A DNA stretch of 36,060 bases from an uncultured Chitinophagaceae bacterium (lineage in GTDB: Bacteria; Bacteroidota; Bacteroidia; Chitinophagales; Chitinophagaceae): positions 1 to 36,060 of the forward strand of contig CALIIL010000103.1 in assembly GCA_938017685.1 (NCBI GenBank), written 5' to 3'. Below, piece by piece: positions 1-7,187 of this stretch; the stretch's first letter is position 1, and each line of letters begins with the position of its first letter. The position numbers were made by a program, and so were the translations under genes. Below the pieces are notes generated by a model. It saw nothing but the letters and a program-made list of their open reading frames with translations. It had not been told where the DNA came from and did not search any database.

Positions 1-114
1 ACAAATGCCAATGCAGAATCATTCAACGCAAAAATAAAACTCTTCAGAGCAAACCTAAGAGGCGTTACAGATACCAAATTCTTCCTCTTTAGATTAACCA
101 AGCTATTTGCTTAA
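1..114 (+). CDS. IS transposase, C-terminal fragment (runs off the left edge)
   Basis: Frame 1 is open from the first base to a TAA at 112-114 and encodes 37 residues. They begin TNANAESFNAKIK and end FFLFRLTKLFA. This matches the C-terminal tail of DDE transposases common in Bacteroidota, where an AESFNAKIK-type helix is followed by an FFLxRL segment (ISAon1-like, from memory of the family). Only the tail is visible, so activity cannot be judged. The right end of the IS should lie within the next ~50 bases, but no inverted repeat can be verified without the left end. Confidence 0.6.
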   Translation, partial: TNANAESFNAKIKLFRANLRGVTDTKFFLFRLTKLFA

Positions 115-167
115 TCCCCATATCTGTCATGTGATCCGAAAAAATTAAAATAAACACCTTATTAATA

Positions 168-199
168 AAAAATGCTCGATCATATGATCGAGCATTTTT
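168..199. terminator. Bidirectional rho-independent terminator
   Basis: A perfect 32-base palindrome (arms AAAAATGCTCGATCAT and ATGATCGAGCATTTTT) has an A run on one side and a T run on the other, so it can terminate from either direction. It lies between the transposase tail and the convergent T9SS protein gene, and probably serves the latter. Confidence 0.8.
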
Positions 200-221
200 G
201 TTATTCGTAAATAATTATTTA

Positions 222-3200
222 CTACTCAACAGTAATTCTTCTTACGAAGTCACCTTTCTCAGTAATAAATTTCATCATATAAATACCTGGCGACAAGCTA
301 GACAAATCCATTGTACTGCTATAGTTACCGCTAACATTGTCAATATGCTTGCTTAATACTTTTGCACCTGTTACGCTTAAAACATCAATATCAACATCAA
401 GCGTTTTAGTTGCATTAAAGCCAATATATACTAAACCAGACGTTGGATTAGGATATAATCCAATTTGCTTAAGATCATTAAAGTCTTCAACATTTGTACT
501 GATCGCGTATGGCGAGAAGCGTACAAAGAAATCTTCAGTTTCTCCAGATACATAAGTCCCATAACCTGTATCAGAAGCTCCATTAGGTCCAATATCATTA
601 TTTAAAACAATACGCATACCAACAGGAACATTAAGAGCTGGAGCAACTGGTGTTACAATTTCAGCATTCAAGAAGAAATTATTGACATCGGCAATTCCAG
701 AATAAACTAATTCATTAGGCAAGTCAAAGTTGAAGTTATTATTATAATCAATGAATACTGTAACCTTAGCATCACCATGTGTTGCAGTGCTCATAATATG
801 ATAGATACTTAACTTATAAGTACTATCTGCATATAAGTCTAATACACCTGTAGGCGTATAGTTGGTATAAAATCTATTAGCTGCCGGGTTTAATAAATGT
901 GGCCCTCCAGAAGTAAATGAATACAAATTAATATTAGTAGGCTGCGGTGTTGAAATAACAAGACCGCCTATATCACTACTATCATTAAGCGTACCAGTTG
1001 TTGCACTTAACCCAAAGCAACTTGTAGCTGGTAACATACTCACCTTTTGTACATTAGAAAAAGAATTGCTAGTACCATTACAAGTCACTCTAAATCTATA
1101 CCAAGAATCTACCGTTGGATTAACGGTCAATGAATCTAAATTCGCACCAGGAATATCGCTATAGTTTATTCCATCAGTTGATAACTGCCAACTGGAGTTT
1201 AAGTTAGCATAAATCTTATCGTAAGTTGTATTTGAAATGATAATTGCTGTACCAGGACATGTAGCCGTATCGGTTGCAAAGGCCATACCTGCATTTGGTG
1301 GTGAGATACATGGTGAAGGAGCAATATTTACAACATAGTCCTCTGTCTCACCATTGTTATACAAGCCACATGGAGAAATGGTAGATGCATTACCAAATAC
1401 TTGGAATACAATTCTCATACCCGTTAACCCAAAACTAGCGTTAGCTGGTATTGGAAAGTTAGCTGTTGCCGACTGATTATTTGATGAATTAATATTACTT
1501 CCAAATACTCTTTCGCTTATCGGGTCATACACTCCATCTCTATTAAAATCAATATAAGCTGCACAATAAGTATTGCTAAAGAAACCGTCATTAGCAATAC
1601 CGCTTACTTTTAAACTATAAATTGAATCTTTAAATAAAGTTGTTGCTGGTAATGCTGTAAAGTTAGAATATACATTAACTGAAGTCGTATTATTCGTTAA
1701 AGGCAGCGGATTACCATTATTTAATAGCGTATCGCTAGCAGCATCTTGGATCAATACATTACCAATATTTTCAAAATTTACAACTGTTGCCATACTTTGA
1801 CAATAGCATACCCAGAATGATCCTACATCAACAAAGCGCACTGCAGTAGTATCTGCCTGGCTGCTTGCTGTACAAGTAACAATACATCTAATGTATGTTG
1901 GACCTGGAATAGTAGTATTAATTGTAGGGCCTGCCGTTGTCCCAAAGTTAGTCCACAGACCAGCTGCACTTGGTGCACTCTCCCAATCGTATGTCAAACC
2001 TCCAGCTTGAGACGAACCAGTAATATTCAAATTAAATGGCTGATTAGAACAAGGTGTTACAGAATCAATAGCTCCTGCAACAACAGCTCCAGTACAAGGA
2101 GCCAATAGTTTTACATTATCCAATCCAATATCAGAGGCAGCTGTAAAGTTTGTACCACCAGAAGCCTTAAAACGAATAATCGTATTAGCTGCATTAGAAG
2201 GAATAGTCACATATTGCGTTTGCCAAGTAGTAGAATTATTAAATGAAACTAAAGGTATAAATGCTAAGCCTCCATTTGGTGAAAATTCAACTTGAATAAA
2301 ATCGTTTCCTGAGATATTAATATAATCAAAAGCTAAGGTTTTATTTCCAGTAGAAGAACTACAATCTACATACATATCTAAGTTACCTGTTCCTGCTCCG
2401 TAGTATGAATGATATCTAGCAGAGTATTGACCTGAAGAGGAAGCAGGGTTGTACATACCAAAATTTGGGTTGTTCCAACCTCCAGAAAGTCCCTCATCGT
2501 TTCTACGCCATGAGTCATTACCTGTTGCAGGATTATTGGACCAATGATTATCATTTGGTACATCATTTGTATTACAGTAATTAGACCAAGTTTCAAAATC
2601 TTGAATATAAGGTAATGCAGCATAAGCAGGAGGTGCTACGTTTACAACTGCGATATTACTTGTATCGCTTAAACCACTGGTTGTGCACGTTACTATCATT
2701 CTAAATTGTGTAGTTTGTGTTAAGGCAGGAGTTGTAAGAGAAGGTGAAGTTCCTGCATAAGGTATCCAAGTTACTCCACCATTTGTAGATGCTTGCCATG
2801 AAAAATTTAATGACCCAGCTAATGTAAAACCAGTTGCAGTAAAAGAAGCTTGCTGACCACTACAAACAGATAAACTTGCCGGAGAAACTGTTCCCGCCAC
2901 AGGCATACCAGTACATGGTGTCCCTGGCGTATACGTAATTCTTATATTTGGTCTTGTTGAGTAAACATTTTCGTTTGTTGGGTTTGGACACACGTTGCCA
3001 TTGTCATCAAAACGCATAGCACAAAAGTTACCAGGCAAGCTTGTTGTTTGCTGCACTGATGCATTTCCGCTTACAACATAAGAGCCATTATTTGAGCATG
3101 TCTCAATAATAATATTATCTACTCCATTCCATATCAATGGGGTTGTAAGATTAAAAGTATTCCAACCAAGTATTGGCTGATAACCAGTGGCAGGAGAAAA

Positions 3201-3569
3201 AACAGAGGTAAAACCAGTCTCCCATGCTGCATTAGCAACAAAGGCTGCGGTACTTGAAGCTTTATATTTTACTTCAAAACCGTTTAAGACAGGACAACTA
3301 TTAGGGTTTATTACATTATAAGCAATTTCTGTAATGATTGCTCCCGACGGGACACCGGCTGCCGAAAGTTCTGCACTTGTATACAAAGCATGCATTTTCT
3401 GCCCCCAGTACCAATTACCCATTGGTGTAGGAAACCCCGTTTGCGTGCTGGAATTTAAACCAGCTCCAATTGTCGCTTGTATTTGCCCGAAAGCAGTATT
3501 CCCAATTATAAGCACGAACGCTAATAAAGTCAAATTCTTATAATACGATGTAAATTTTTTTTTCATCAT
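222..3569 (-). CDS. Large secreted multidomain protein with GEVED domains and T9SS type A sorting domain
   Basis: This 1115-residue protein is probably exported and then attached or released by the type IX secretion system. Residues 1-29 form a signal peptide (MMKKK, hydrophobic core, AFGQ). An N-terminal beta-rich region is followed by an Ig-like domain (~215-312), a concanavalin-like 'choice-of-anchor J' type domain (~318-490), a second Ig-like domain (~490-580), a GEVED domain ending in GETEDYVVNI near 740, a third Ig-like domain (~757-850), and a second GEVED domain ending in GETEDFFVRF near 1009. The last ~84 residues (from 1032) are a Por sorting domain: LYPNPTSG, then an SPGIYMMKF strand, then a short basic C-terminus. 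The family suggests an adhesin or other surface protein; no catalytic motif is visible. It is monocistronic between two terminators. Confidence 0.85.
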   Translation of the reverse strand: MMKKKFTSYYKNLTLLAFVLIIGNTAFGQIQATIGAGLNSSTQTGFPTPMGNWYWGQKMHALYTSAELSAAGVPSGAIITEIAYNVINPNSCPVLNGFEVKYKASSTAAFVANAAWETGFTSVFSPATGYQPILGWNTFNLTTPLIWNGVDNIIIETCSNNGSYVVSGNASVQQTTSLPGNFCAMRFDDNGNVCPNPTNENVYSTRPNIRITYTPGTPCTGMPVAGTVSPASLSVCSGQQASFTATGFTLAGSLNFSWQASTNGGVTWIPYAGTSPSLTTPALTQTTQFRMIVTCTTSGLSDTSNIAVVNVAPPAYAALPYIQDFETWSNYCNTNDVPNDNHWSNNPATGNDSWRRNDEGLSGGWNNPNFGMYNPASSSGQYSARYHSYYGAGTGNLDMYVDCSSSTGNKTLAFDYINISGNDFIQVEFSPNGGLAFIPLVSFNNSTTWQTQYVTIPSNAANTIIRFKASGGTNFTAASDIGLDNVKLLAPCTGAVVAGAIDSVTPCSNQPFNLNITGSSQAGGLTYDWESAPSAAGLWTNFGTTAGPTINTTIPGPTYIRCIVTCTASSQADTTAVRFVDVGSFWVCYCQSMATVVNFENIGNVLIQDAASDTLLNNGNPLPLTNNTTSVNVYSNFTALPATTLFKDSIYSLKVSGIANDGFFSNTYCAAYIDFNRDGVYDPISERVFGSNINSSNNQSATANFPIPANASFGLTGMRIVFQVFGNASTISPCGLYNNGETEDYVVNIAPSPCISPPNAGMAFATDTATCPGTAIIISNTTYDKIYANLNSSWQLSTDGINYSDIPGANLDSLTVNPTVDSWYRFRVTCNGTSNSFSNVQKVSMLPATSCFGLSATTGTLNDSSDIGGLVISTPQPTNINLYSFTSGGPHLLNPAANRFYTNYTPTGVLDLYADSTYKLSIYHIMSTATHGDAKVTVFIDYNNNFNFDLPNELVYSGIADVNNFFLNAEIVTPVAPALNVPVGMRIVLNNDIGPNGASDTGYGTYVSGETEDFFVRFSPYAISTNVEDFNDLKQIGLYPNPTSGLVYIGFNATKTLDVDIDVLSVTGAKVLSKHIDNVSGNYSSTMDLSSLSPGIYMMKFITEKGDFVRRITVE

Positions 3570-3597
3570 TCTTTATTTATTCGATAAATATAATGAA

Positions 3598-3624
3598 AAA
3601 GCCCGATTGAAACAATCGGGCTTT
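3598..3624 (-). terminator. Rho-independent terminator of the rpsF-rpsR-rplI operon
   Basis: A perfect 12-bp stem (AAAGCCCGATTG / CAATCGGGCTTT) with a 3-base loop is followed, on the minus strand, by a run of Ts. It lies just after the rplI stop codon and just upstream of the T9SS protein gene. Confidence 0.85.
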
Positions 3625-3647
3625 GTAAAATTATTGTGTTTTTTGGA

Positions 3648-4097
3648 CTATTCTTCCCCAGTGATGTTCAGGGCTATTTCAAACTCTTCATTCTCACCAA
3701 GGTTCAGCATTACGTTATGCTCACCTACTTCTTTAATATCCTCTATTAAACTGATTCTTTTACGGTCAATCTTGTAGCCTTTTTGCTCCTCAATTGCACG
3801 AGCAATTTGAATAGTTGTAATCGAACCAAATATTTTGCCAGAAGTTCCAGTTTTTGCTTTTAAATCTAAAGGAGTTGCGGTTAATGTTGCTTTTACTTTA
3901 GCAATTTCCTTAAGCATTTCTGCTTCTTTCTTACCTAAAGCTTTGGCGCGTTGCTCAGCAACTTTCAGGTTTTGAGGAGAAGCTTCTATCGCTATTTTTT
4001 GAGGGATCAAGTAGTTGCGCGCATAGCCGGGCTTTACGTTTACAACTTCGTTCTTAGAACCCAAGTTATCTAAGTCTTGTGTTAATATTACTTGCAT
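3648..4097 (-). CDS. rplI: 50S ribosomal protein L9
   Basis: L9 is a large-subunit protein that binds 23S rRNA near the L1 stalk. The 149-residue product starts MQVILTQDLDNLGSKNEVV and has the family signature GYARNYLIPQKIAIEAS near residues 24-39. A charged central helix follows (~45-75), then the C-terminal RNA-binding domain. The length is normal for the family. It is the last gene of the rpsF-rpsR-rplI operon, seven bases after rpsR, and is followed by a strong terminator. Confidence 0.97.
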   Translation of the reverse strand: MQVILTQDLDNLGSKNEVVNVKPGYARNYLIPQKIAIEASPQNLKVAEQRAKALGKKEAEMLKEIAKVKATLTATPLDLKAKTGTSGKIFGSITTIQIARAIEEQKGYKIDRKRISLIEDIKEVGEHNVMLNLGENEEFEIALNITGEE

Positions 4098-4104
4098 GAT
4101 TATT

Positions 4105-4368
4105 TTACTTTAAAAGGTCAGTTACATAAGGAAGAATAGCCATTTGACGGGCTTTTTTAATAGCTTGTCCAACTTTACGCTGATACTTCAATGAGTTACC
4201 AGTGATACGTCTTGGCAATAGCTTTCCTTGTTCATTAATAAAACGCTTTAAAAATTCAGGGTCTTTGTAATCAATATACTTGATCCCCATTTTCTTGAAA
4301 CGACAATACTTTTTTGGTCGTTTTTGAATGCGCTGTGTGTTTAAATATTTGATATCCGTCTTTGCCAT
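4105..4368 (-). CDS. rpsR: 30S ribosomal protein S18
   Basis: S18 is a small-subunit protein that forms a heterodimer with S6 on the platform of 16S rRNA. The 87-residue product contains the S18 core: [26 protein letters not shown], then [19 protein letters not shown], then a basic helix. One cysteine, in YCRF, is visible. It sits two bases downstream of the rpsF stop codon and seven bases upstream of rplI, so the three genes are almost certainly co-transcribed and may be translationally coupled. Confidence 0.97.
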   Translation of the reverse strand: MAKTDIKYLNTQRIQKRPKKYCRFKKMGIKYIDYKDPEFLKRFINEQGKLLPRRITGNSLKYQRKVGQAIKKARQMAILPYVTDLLK

Positions 4369-4370
4369 AA

Positions 4371-4739
4371 TTATGCTTCTTCATTTTGAGGTTCAACAGG
4401 AGCTTCTGCTTTAGCAGGAGCATTTCTTTTCTTTGCATTGTACTCAACTGCGTGCTTATCTAATGTAGTAAACATGTAACGCATGATACTTTCTGTACGG
4501 TTAATCTGTACAGTCATTTTTTCGATAAATTCAGTTTCTGATTTAAACTCTAACACATAATATAGTGCTGTTGTTTTCTTTTGAATTGGGTAAGCTAGTT
4601 GCTTTAAACCCCAAAAGTTTTCTGCTACAATTGAACCACCGTTTTCAGTAATCATTTGTGAGAATTTCTTCGCTTCAGCTTTGTACTCATCTTGAGATAG
4701 GACTGGCGTGAAGATGACCATTAACTCGTAATCTTTCAT
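4371..4739 (-). CDS. rpsF: 30S ribosomal protein S6
   Basis: S6 is a small-subunit protein that pairs with S18. The 122-residue product starts [18 protein letters not shown] and keeps the family's alternating strands and helices, including [23 protein letters not shown] (~43-65) and [13 protein letters not shown] (~79-91). The C-terminus (~105-122) is an alanine- and glutamate-rich tail that varies within the family. First gene of the operon. Its 5' leader folds into the structure listed at 4761-4811, which suggests autoregulation by S6:S18. Confidence 0.97.
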   Translation of the reverse strand: MKDYELMVIFTPVLSQDEYKAEAKKFSQMITENGGSIVAENFWGLKQLAYPIQKKTTALYYVLEFKSETEFIEKMTVQINRTESIMRYMFTTLDKHAVEYNAKKRNAPAKAEAPVEPQNEEA

Positions 4740-4760
4740 ATACTATAATTTTTTAAAACT

Positions 4761-4811
4761 CTTTAAGCAACGATTATAATCGGATCCTGATTGACTAGGA
4801 GTCGCTTTAAG
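4761..4811 (-). promoter_or_regulatory. Structured 5' leader of rpsF, candidate S6:S18-binding autoregulatory RNA
   Basis: Read on the minus strand, an 11-bp outer stem (CTTAAAGCGAC with GTTGCTTAAAG, one A.A mismatch and one G.U pair) encloses a UCCU/AGGA hairpin and a CGATTATAATCG self-complementary hairpin. A CCG trinucleotide sits at the junction. The known S6:S18 leader motif found upstream of rpsF in many bacteria also relies on a CCG next to a stem. The structure is seen in the sequence. Its identification as that motif is inference. Confidence 0.6.
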
Positions 4812-4816
4812 AAGTG

Positions 4817-4824
4817 CAAATGTA
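4817..4824 (-). promoter_or_regulatory. Promoter -7 element of the rpsF operon
   Basis: TACATTTG on the minus strand matches the Bacteroidota housekeeping -7 consensus TAnnTTTG exactly. It would place the transcription start at about 4808-4811, right at the first base of the folded leader. No convincing -33 element was seen. Confidence 0.6.
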
Positions 4825-4847
4825 ATTTTTTTTTCTAATTAAAAGAG

Positions 4848-4873
4848 AAAACCGTCAATAAATTGACGGTTTT
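4848..4873 (-). terminator. Rho-independent terminator of the repeat lipoprotein gene
   Basis: A perfect 11-bp stem AAAACCGTCAA / TTGACGGTTTT with a 4-base loop is followed, on the minus strand, by T-rich sequence. It lies 45 bases after the stop codon of the lipoprotein gene and just upstream of the rpsF promoter. Confidence 0.8.
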
Positions 4874-4917
4874 CAAATTTTTCATTGTCATTGAAGACAA
4901 TCTCTTTTAATGTTGTA

Positions 4918-5205
4918 CTATTCAGCAGCACTTGAATCAGCTTCTCCAGTGATTGCATCACCAGCAGCATCAACAGCTCCTTCAGCACCTTCTACAGCAC
5001 CATCAACAACGTCACCAGCAGCATCAGCAGCTCCTTCTACAACGTCACCAGCAGCATCAACAGCTCCTTCAGCAACATCACCAGCAGCATCAACACCAGT
5101 TTCAACAGCATCAGTAGTTGCATCTACAGCATCTTCAGCAGCTCCACAAGAAGCGAATACACCAATAGCTAAAGCGAACAAAGAGATTTTTAATAAATTT
5201 TTCAT
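4918..5205 (-). CDS. Small acidic lipoprotein built of 11-residue Ala/Asp/Gly repeats
   Basis: The 95-residue product has a lipoprotein signal peptide (MKNLLKISLFALAIGVFASC, lipidated Cys20). The rest is almost wholly Ala, Asp, Glu, Gly and Val, arranged as repeats of about 11 residues (units such as AVDAAGDVVEG and AADAAGDVVDG). The composition and 11-residue period resemble amphipathic helices of LEA-like or apolipoprotein-like proteins, so it may form a periplasmic or outer-membrane-attached helix. The function is unknown. The DNA shows matching ~33-bp imperfect tandem repeats at about 4960-5100. It is divergent from the ECF sigma operon and shares a promoter motif with it. The opposite strand is also open here, only because of the repeat composition. 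Confidence 0.8.
   Translation of the reverse strand: MKNLLKISLFALAIGVFASCGAAEDAVDATTDAVETGVDAAGDVAEGAVDAAGDVVEGAADAAGDVVDGAVEGAEGAVDAAGDAITGEADSSAAE
4960..5100. repeat. Imperfect ~33-bp tandem repeats inside the lipoprotein gene
   Basis: Blocks such as ACGTCACCAGCAGCATCA recur with small changes, separated by runs of CAGCTCCTTC. They encode the 11-residue protein repeats. The copy number could vary by slippage. Confidence 0.7.
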
Positions 5206-5236
5206 GTTTTAAAGTTTTTATTTGTGATTTATTCCG

Positions 5237-5244
5237 CAAACGTA
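5237..5244 (-). promoter_or_regulatory. Promoter -7 element of the repeat lipoprotein gene
   Basis: TACGTTTG on the minus strand is an exact match to TAnnTTTG, 31 bases upstream of the lipoprotein start codon. The motif GGGTTACCTT (5257 down to 5248) lies directly upstream of it. Confidence 0.55.
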
Positions 5245-5247
5245 TAA

Positions 5248-5257
5248 AAGGTAACCC
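5248..5257 (-). promoter_or_regulatory. GGGTTACCTT motif, copy 1 (lipoprotein side)
   Basis: GGGTTACCTT on the minus strand is repeated exactly on the plus strand at 5347-5356. In both copies GCGG follows after ten bases from the motif's end, with TT two positions ahead of GCGG. This suggests a common sigma-factor or regulator site on both divergent promoters. Confidence 0.45.
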
Positions 5258-5346
5258 AATAATTATAATTTTTTTTTCAAAAAAAATGGTGAAGGGTGCA
5301 GATTAGCCAAAAAGCCCATAAAATCGGCAAAAGATGTGCATAAAGT

Positions 5347-5356
5347 GGGTTACCTT
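5347..5356 (+). promoter_or_regulatory. GGGTTACCTT motif, copy 2 (sigma factor side)
   Basis: Exact inverted counterpart of the copy at 5248-5257, ending 19 bases before the annotated sigma factor ATG, with TTAGCGG at 5364-5370. If it is the -35-like part of an ECF promoter, transcription would start at or inside the annotated start codon. That bears on the choice of start for the sigma gene. Confidence 0.45.
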
Positions 5357-5375
5357 AGTGCACTTAGCGGTATAA

Positions 5376-5945
5376 ATGAATAAGAATACATTTATCAAGG
5401 ATAATATTGTGTTGCGCTCTTTGGCAGATGGTGATCAACAGGCTTTTCAGCAAGTATATAAGGCATGTTACGAGATTGTAACCCGTAGCATTCAAAACAT
5501 GAGTGCTTCTAAGAATGAGGCCGAAGACATATATCACGCTTCATTACTTGTTCTTTATGAAAAAACCAAGGAGGCTGACTTTATATTAGAATGTAAGCTT
5601 TCTACCTATGTAATAGCGGTAGCTCGTAAGAAATGGCTTAAACAGCTTGAAAAAGAAAAAAGATTAACGCAAAAAGAGCAAGACTATGCCGAATTACATA
5701 GCCATGAAATTGCCAACAGTTATTTTGATATAAACTCATTGCAAAAACAAGAAGGCCAAAGAGTTCAACTGGCAAAAGCACTGGAAAAACTTGGATCGCC
5801 TTGTAACAAAATTTTGATGGCTTTCTATATTGAAGGAAAAAAAATGAGTGAAATAGCCCAAGAATTTAATTATACCAATGATCATAATGCCAAAACACAA
5901 AAACACAAATGTCTTAAAAGATTAAAAAAAATATTCTTCGATTAA
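5376..5945 (+). CDS. ECF-type RNA polymerase sigma factor
   Basis: This 189-residue alternative sigma factor has region 2 at about residues 12-85 (SLADGDQQAFQQVYKACYEIV, then EAEDIYHASLLVLYEK, then KLSTYVIAVARKKW). Region 4 with a helix-turn-helix lies at about 130-185 (LGSPCNKILMAFYIEGKKMSEIAQEFN, NAKTQKHKCLKRLKK). There is no region 1 or 3, as expected for group 4 sigma factors. The start is uncertain: ATG 5376 is used here, but GTG 5409 has an AAGGA sequence 7 bases upstream (5397-5401) and would suit a transcript starting near 5380. It is followed after 9 bases by a gene with an anti-sigma-like N-terminus, the usual arrangement for sigma/anti-sigma pairs. The two GGGTTACCTT sites suggest that it controls itself and the divergent lipoprotein (inference). 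Confidence 0.88.
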   Translation: MNKNTFIKDNIVLRSLADGDQQAFQQVYKACYEIVTRSIQNMSASKNEAEDIYHASLLVLYEKTKEADFILECKLSTYVIAVARKKWLKQLEKEKRLTQKEQDYAELHSHEIANSYFDINSLQKQEGQRVQLAKALEKLGSPCNKILMAFYIEGKKMSEIAQEFNYTNDHNAKTQKHKCLKRLKKIFFD

Positions 5946-5954
5946 ACATAGCAC

Positions 5955-7022
5955 ATGGAATATATAGAACATATTGAAAGATATCTCTTGGGAGAAATGT
6001 CGCAAGACGAGCGACGAACATTCGAAGCACTGGTAGATAACAATCCTTCATTACACAAGGAACTAACAGAATACGAGCAATTATTTAAACAGTTTGAACA
6101 TGCCAAGAATGAAGCCTTTGTTAAACAACAAATACTAATCGCACGTGAGCAAGACTCAAGAACCACACAAAACATAACAACCAAACTACAAAAACATGTC
6201 AATAAATATTGGCGTACTGCGGCAATAGCGGCTTCCGTAGCAATACTGGCCAGCTTAACCACTTTTTGGATTGTAGATAACGCCTACATGCAGCAAGAAG
6301 ATGAACGCATATTACAATTAGTAAATAAAGAGGTTAGAGCCATTAAAAAGAAGCAAGTAAGAATACAAAACGACTTAGCTGCCGTAAAAACAAATGTGGC
6401 ACCTGATTACCCGTCAAACGGAAGCGGGACAGCATTTGCTCTCGATAAAAGAGGTTATGCCATAACCAACTTACATGTAATTAACGGAGGTAAAAAAGTA
6501 TTCATATTTACAAAAGATGGCAAAGCACATAAGTGTGATATCGTATTAAAAAACGAAGAAAATGATATTGCTGTTCTAAAAATAAACGATTCCAACTTTC
6601 AATTCTCTAACAAAGCGGTGCCTTATCAATTAAATAAAGACGCTAGCTTAGCAGCCTCTATCTTTACGCTAGGTTACCCTAAAAACGAAGTTGTATATAA
6701 CGAAGGCTATATAAGTTCTTTGAATGGAAAAGACGGTGACAGTTCTAAATATCAATTAGAACTACCAAGTAGCCCAGGCGTAAGCGGAGCCCCAGTACTA
6801 GATATTCGCGGAAACTTAATAGGCATTGTAAATAGTAAGGAGTCGCAATCTAAAGGAATTACCTACGCCATTAAATCTAACATTGTACAACAAATACTTG
6901 ACTCACTAGGCGATACCTGCAATCCAATAGAATTAAAACAAAATGCACTAGCAGGCAAAAACAGAACAGATCAAATCAAAGCATTAGAGGATTTCGTATT
7001 TGTAGTTAAGGTATATAAATAG
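5955..7022 (+). CDS. Membrane anti-sigma-like protein fused to a trypsin-like (HtrA-type) serine protease
   Basis: The 355-residue protein has three parts. Residues 1-65 (YIEHIERYLLGEMSQDERRT, then NPSLHKEL) look like the cytoplasmic anti-sigma domain typical of Bacteroidota. A membrane segment lies at ~87-107 and a charged coiled-coil-like stretch at ~112-148. Residues ~152-320 form a trypsin-like domain with the likely triad His174 (ITNLHVI), Asp204 (ENDIAVLKI) and Ser277 (PGVSGAPVLD). No PDZ domain is seen. The topology places the anti-sigma part inside and the protease in the periplasm. It follows the ECF sigma gene by 9 bases. I infer that it holds the sigma factor and releases it when the protease domain senses envelope stress or is itself cleaved. 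A strong terminator follows. Confidence 0.85.
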   Translation: MEYIEHIERYLLGEMSQDERRTFEALVDNNPSLHKELTEYEQLFKQFEHAKNEAFVKQQILIAREQDSRTTQNITTKLQKHVNKYWRTAAIAASVAILASLTTFWIVDNAYMQQEDERILQLVNKEVRAIKKKQVRIQNDLAAVKTNVAPDYPSNGSGTAFALDKRGYAITNLHVINGGKKVFIFTKDGKAHKCDIVLKNEENDIAVLKINDSNFQFSNKAVPYQLNKDASLAASIFTLGYPKNEVVYNEGYISSLNGKDGDSSKYQLELPSSPGVSGAPVLDIRGNLIGIVNSKESQSKGITYAIKSNIVQQILDSLGDTCNPIELKQNALAGKNRTDQIKALEDFVFVVKVYK

Positions 7023-7045
7023 TCTTATATTAAATAAAATCTTGT

Positions 7046-7076
7046 AAAAAGCGCCTTTATGGCGCTTTTTTATTTT
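7046..7076 (+). terminator. Rho-independent terminator of the sigma/anti-sigma operon
   Basis: A perfect 10-bp stem AAAAAGCGCC / GGCGCTTTTT with a 5-base loop is followed by TATTTT. It begins 24 bases after the stop codon of the anti-sigma/protease gene. Confidence 0.85.
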
Positions 7077-7187
7077 AATAACGCCTTTGTGTCATACAAA
7101 TATCAACAAACTGACAAGAATTATAACAAAAAGGATATTGGTACAATTCTTAATCTATTCTAGCTAAACAATTAAAAATCAAAAATT

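Noticed and set aside
4910-5212. Plus-strand open frame rich in Ala, Ser, Pro and Thr
   Set aside because: It is antisense to the lipoprotein gene and open only because of the repeat composition. The minus-strand frame has a proper lipoprotein signal peptide, promoter and terminator.
7090-7116. TGTCA and TGACA inverted pair upstream of hsp20 as a heat-shock operator
   Set aside because: The repeats are only five bases long and flanking bases do not continue the symmetry; it is not a CIRCE element.
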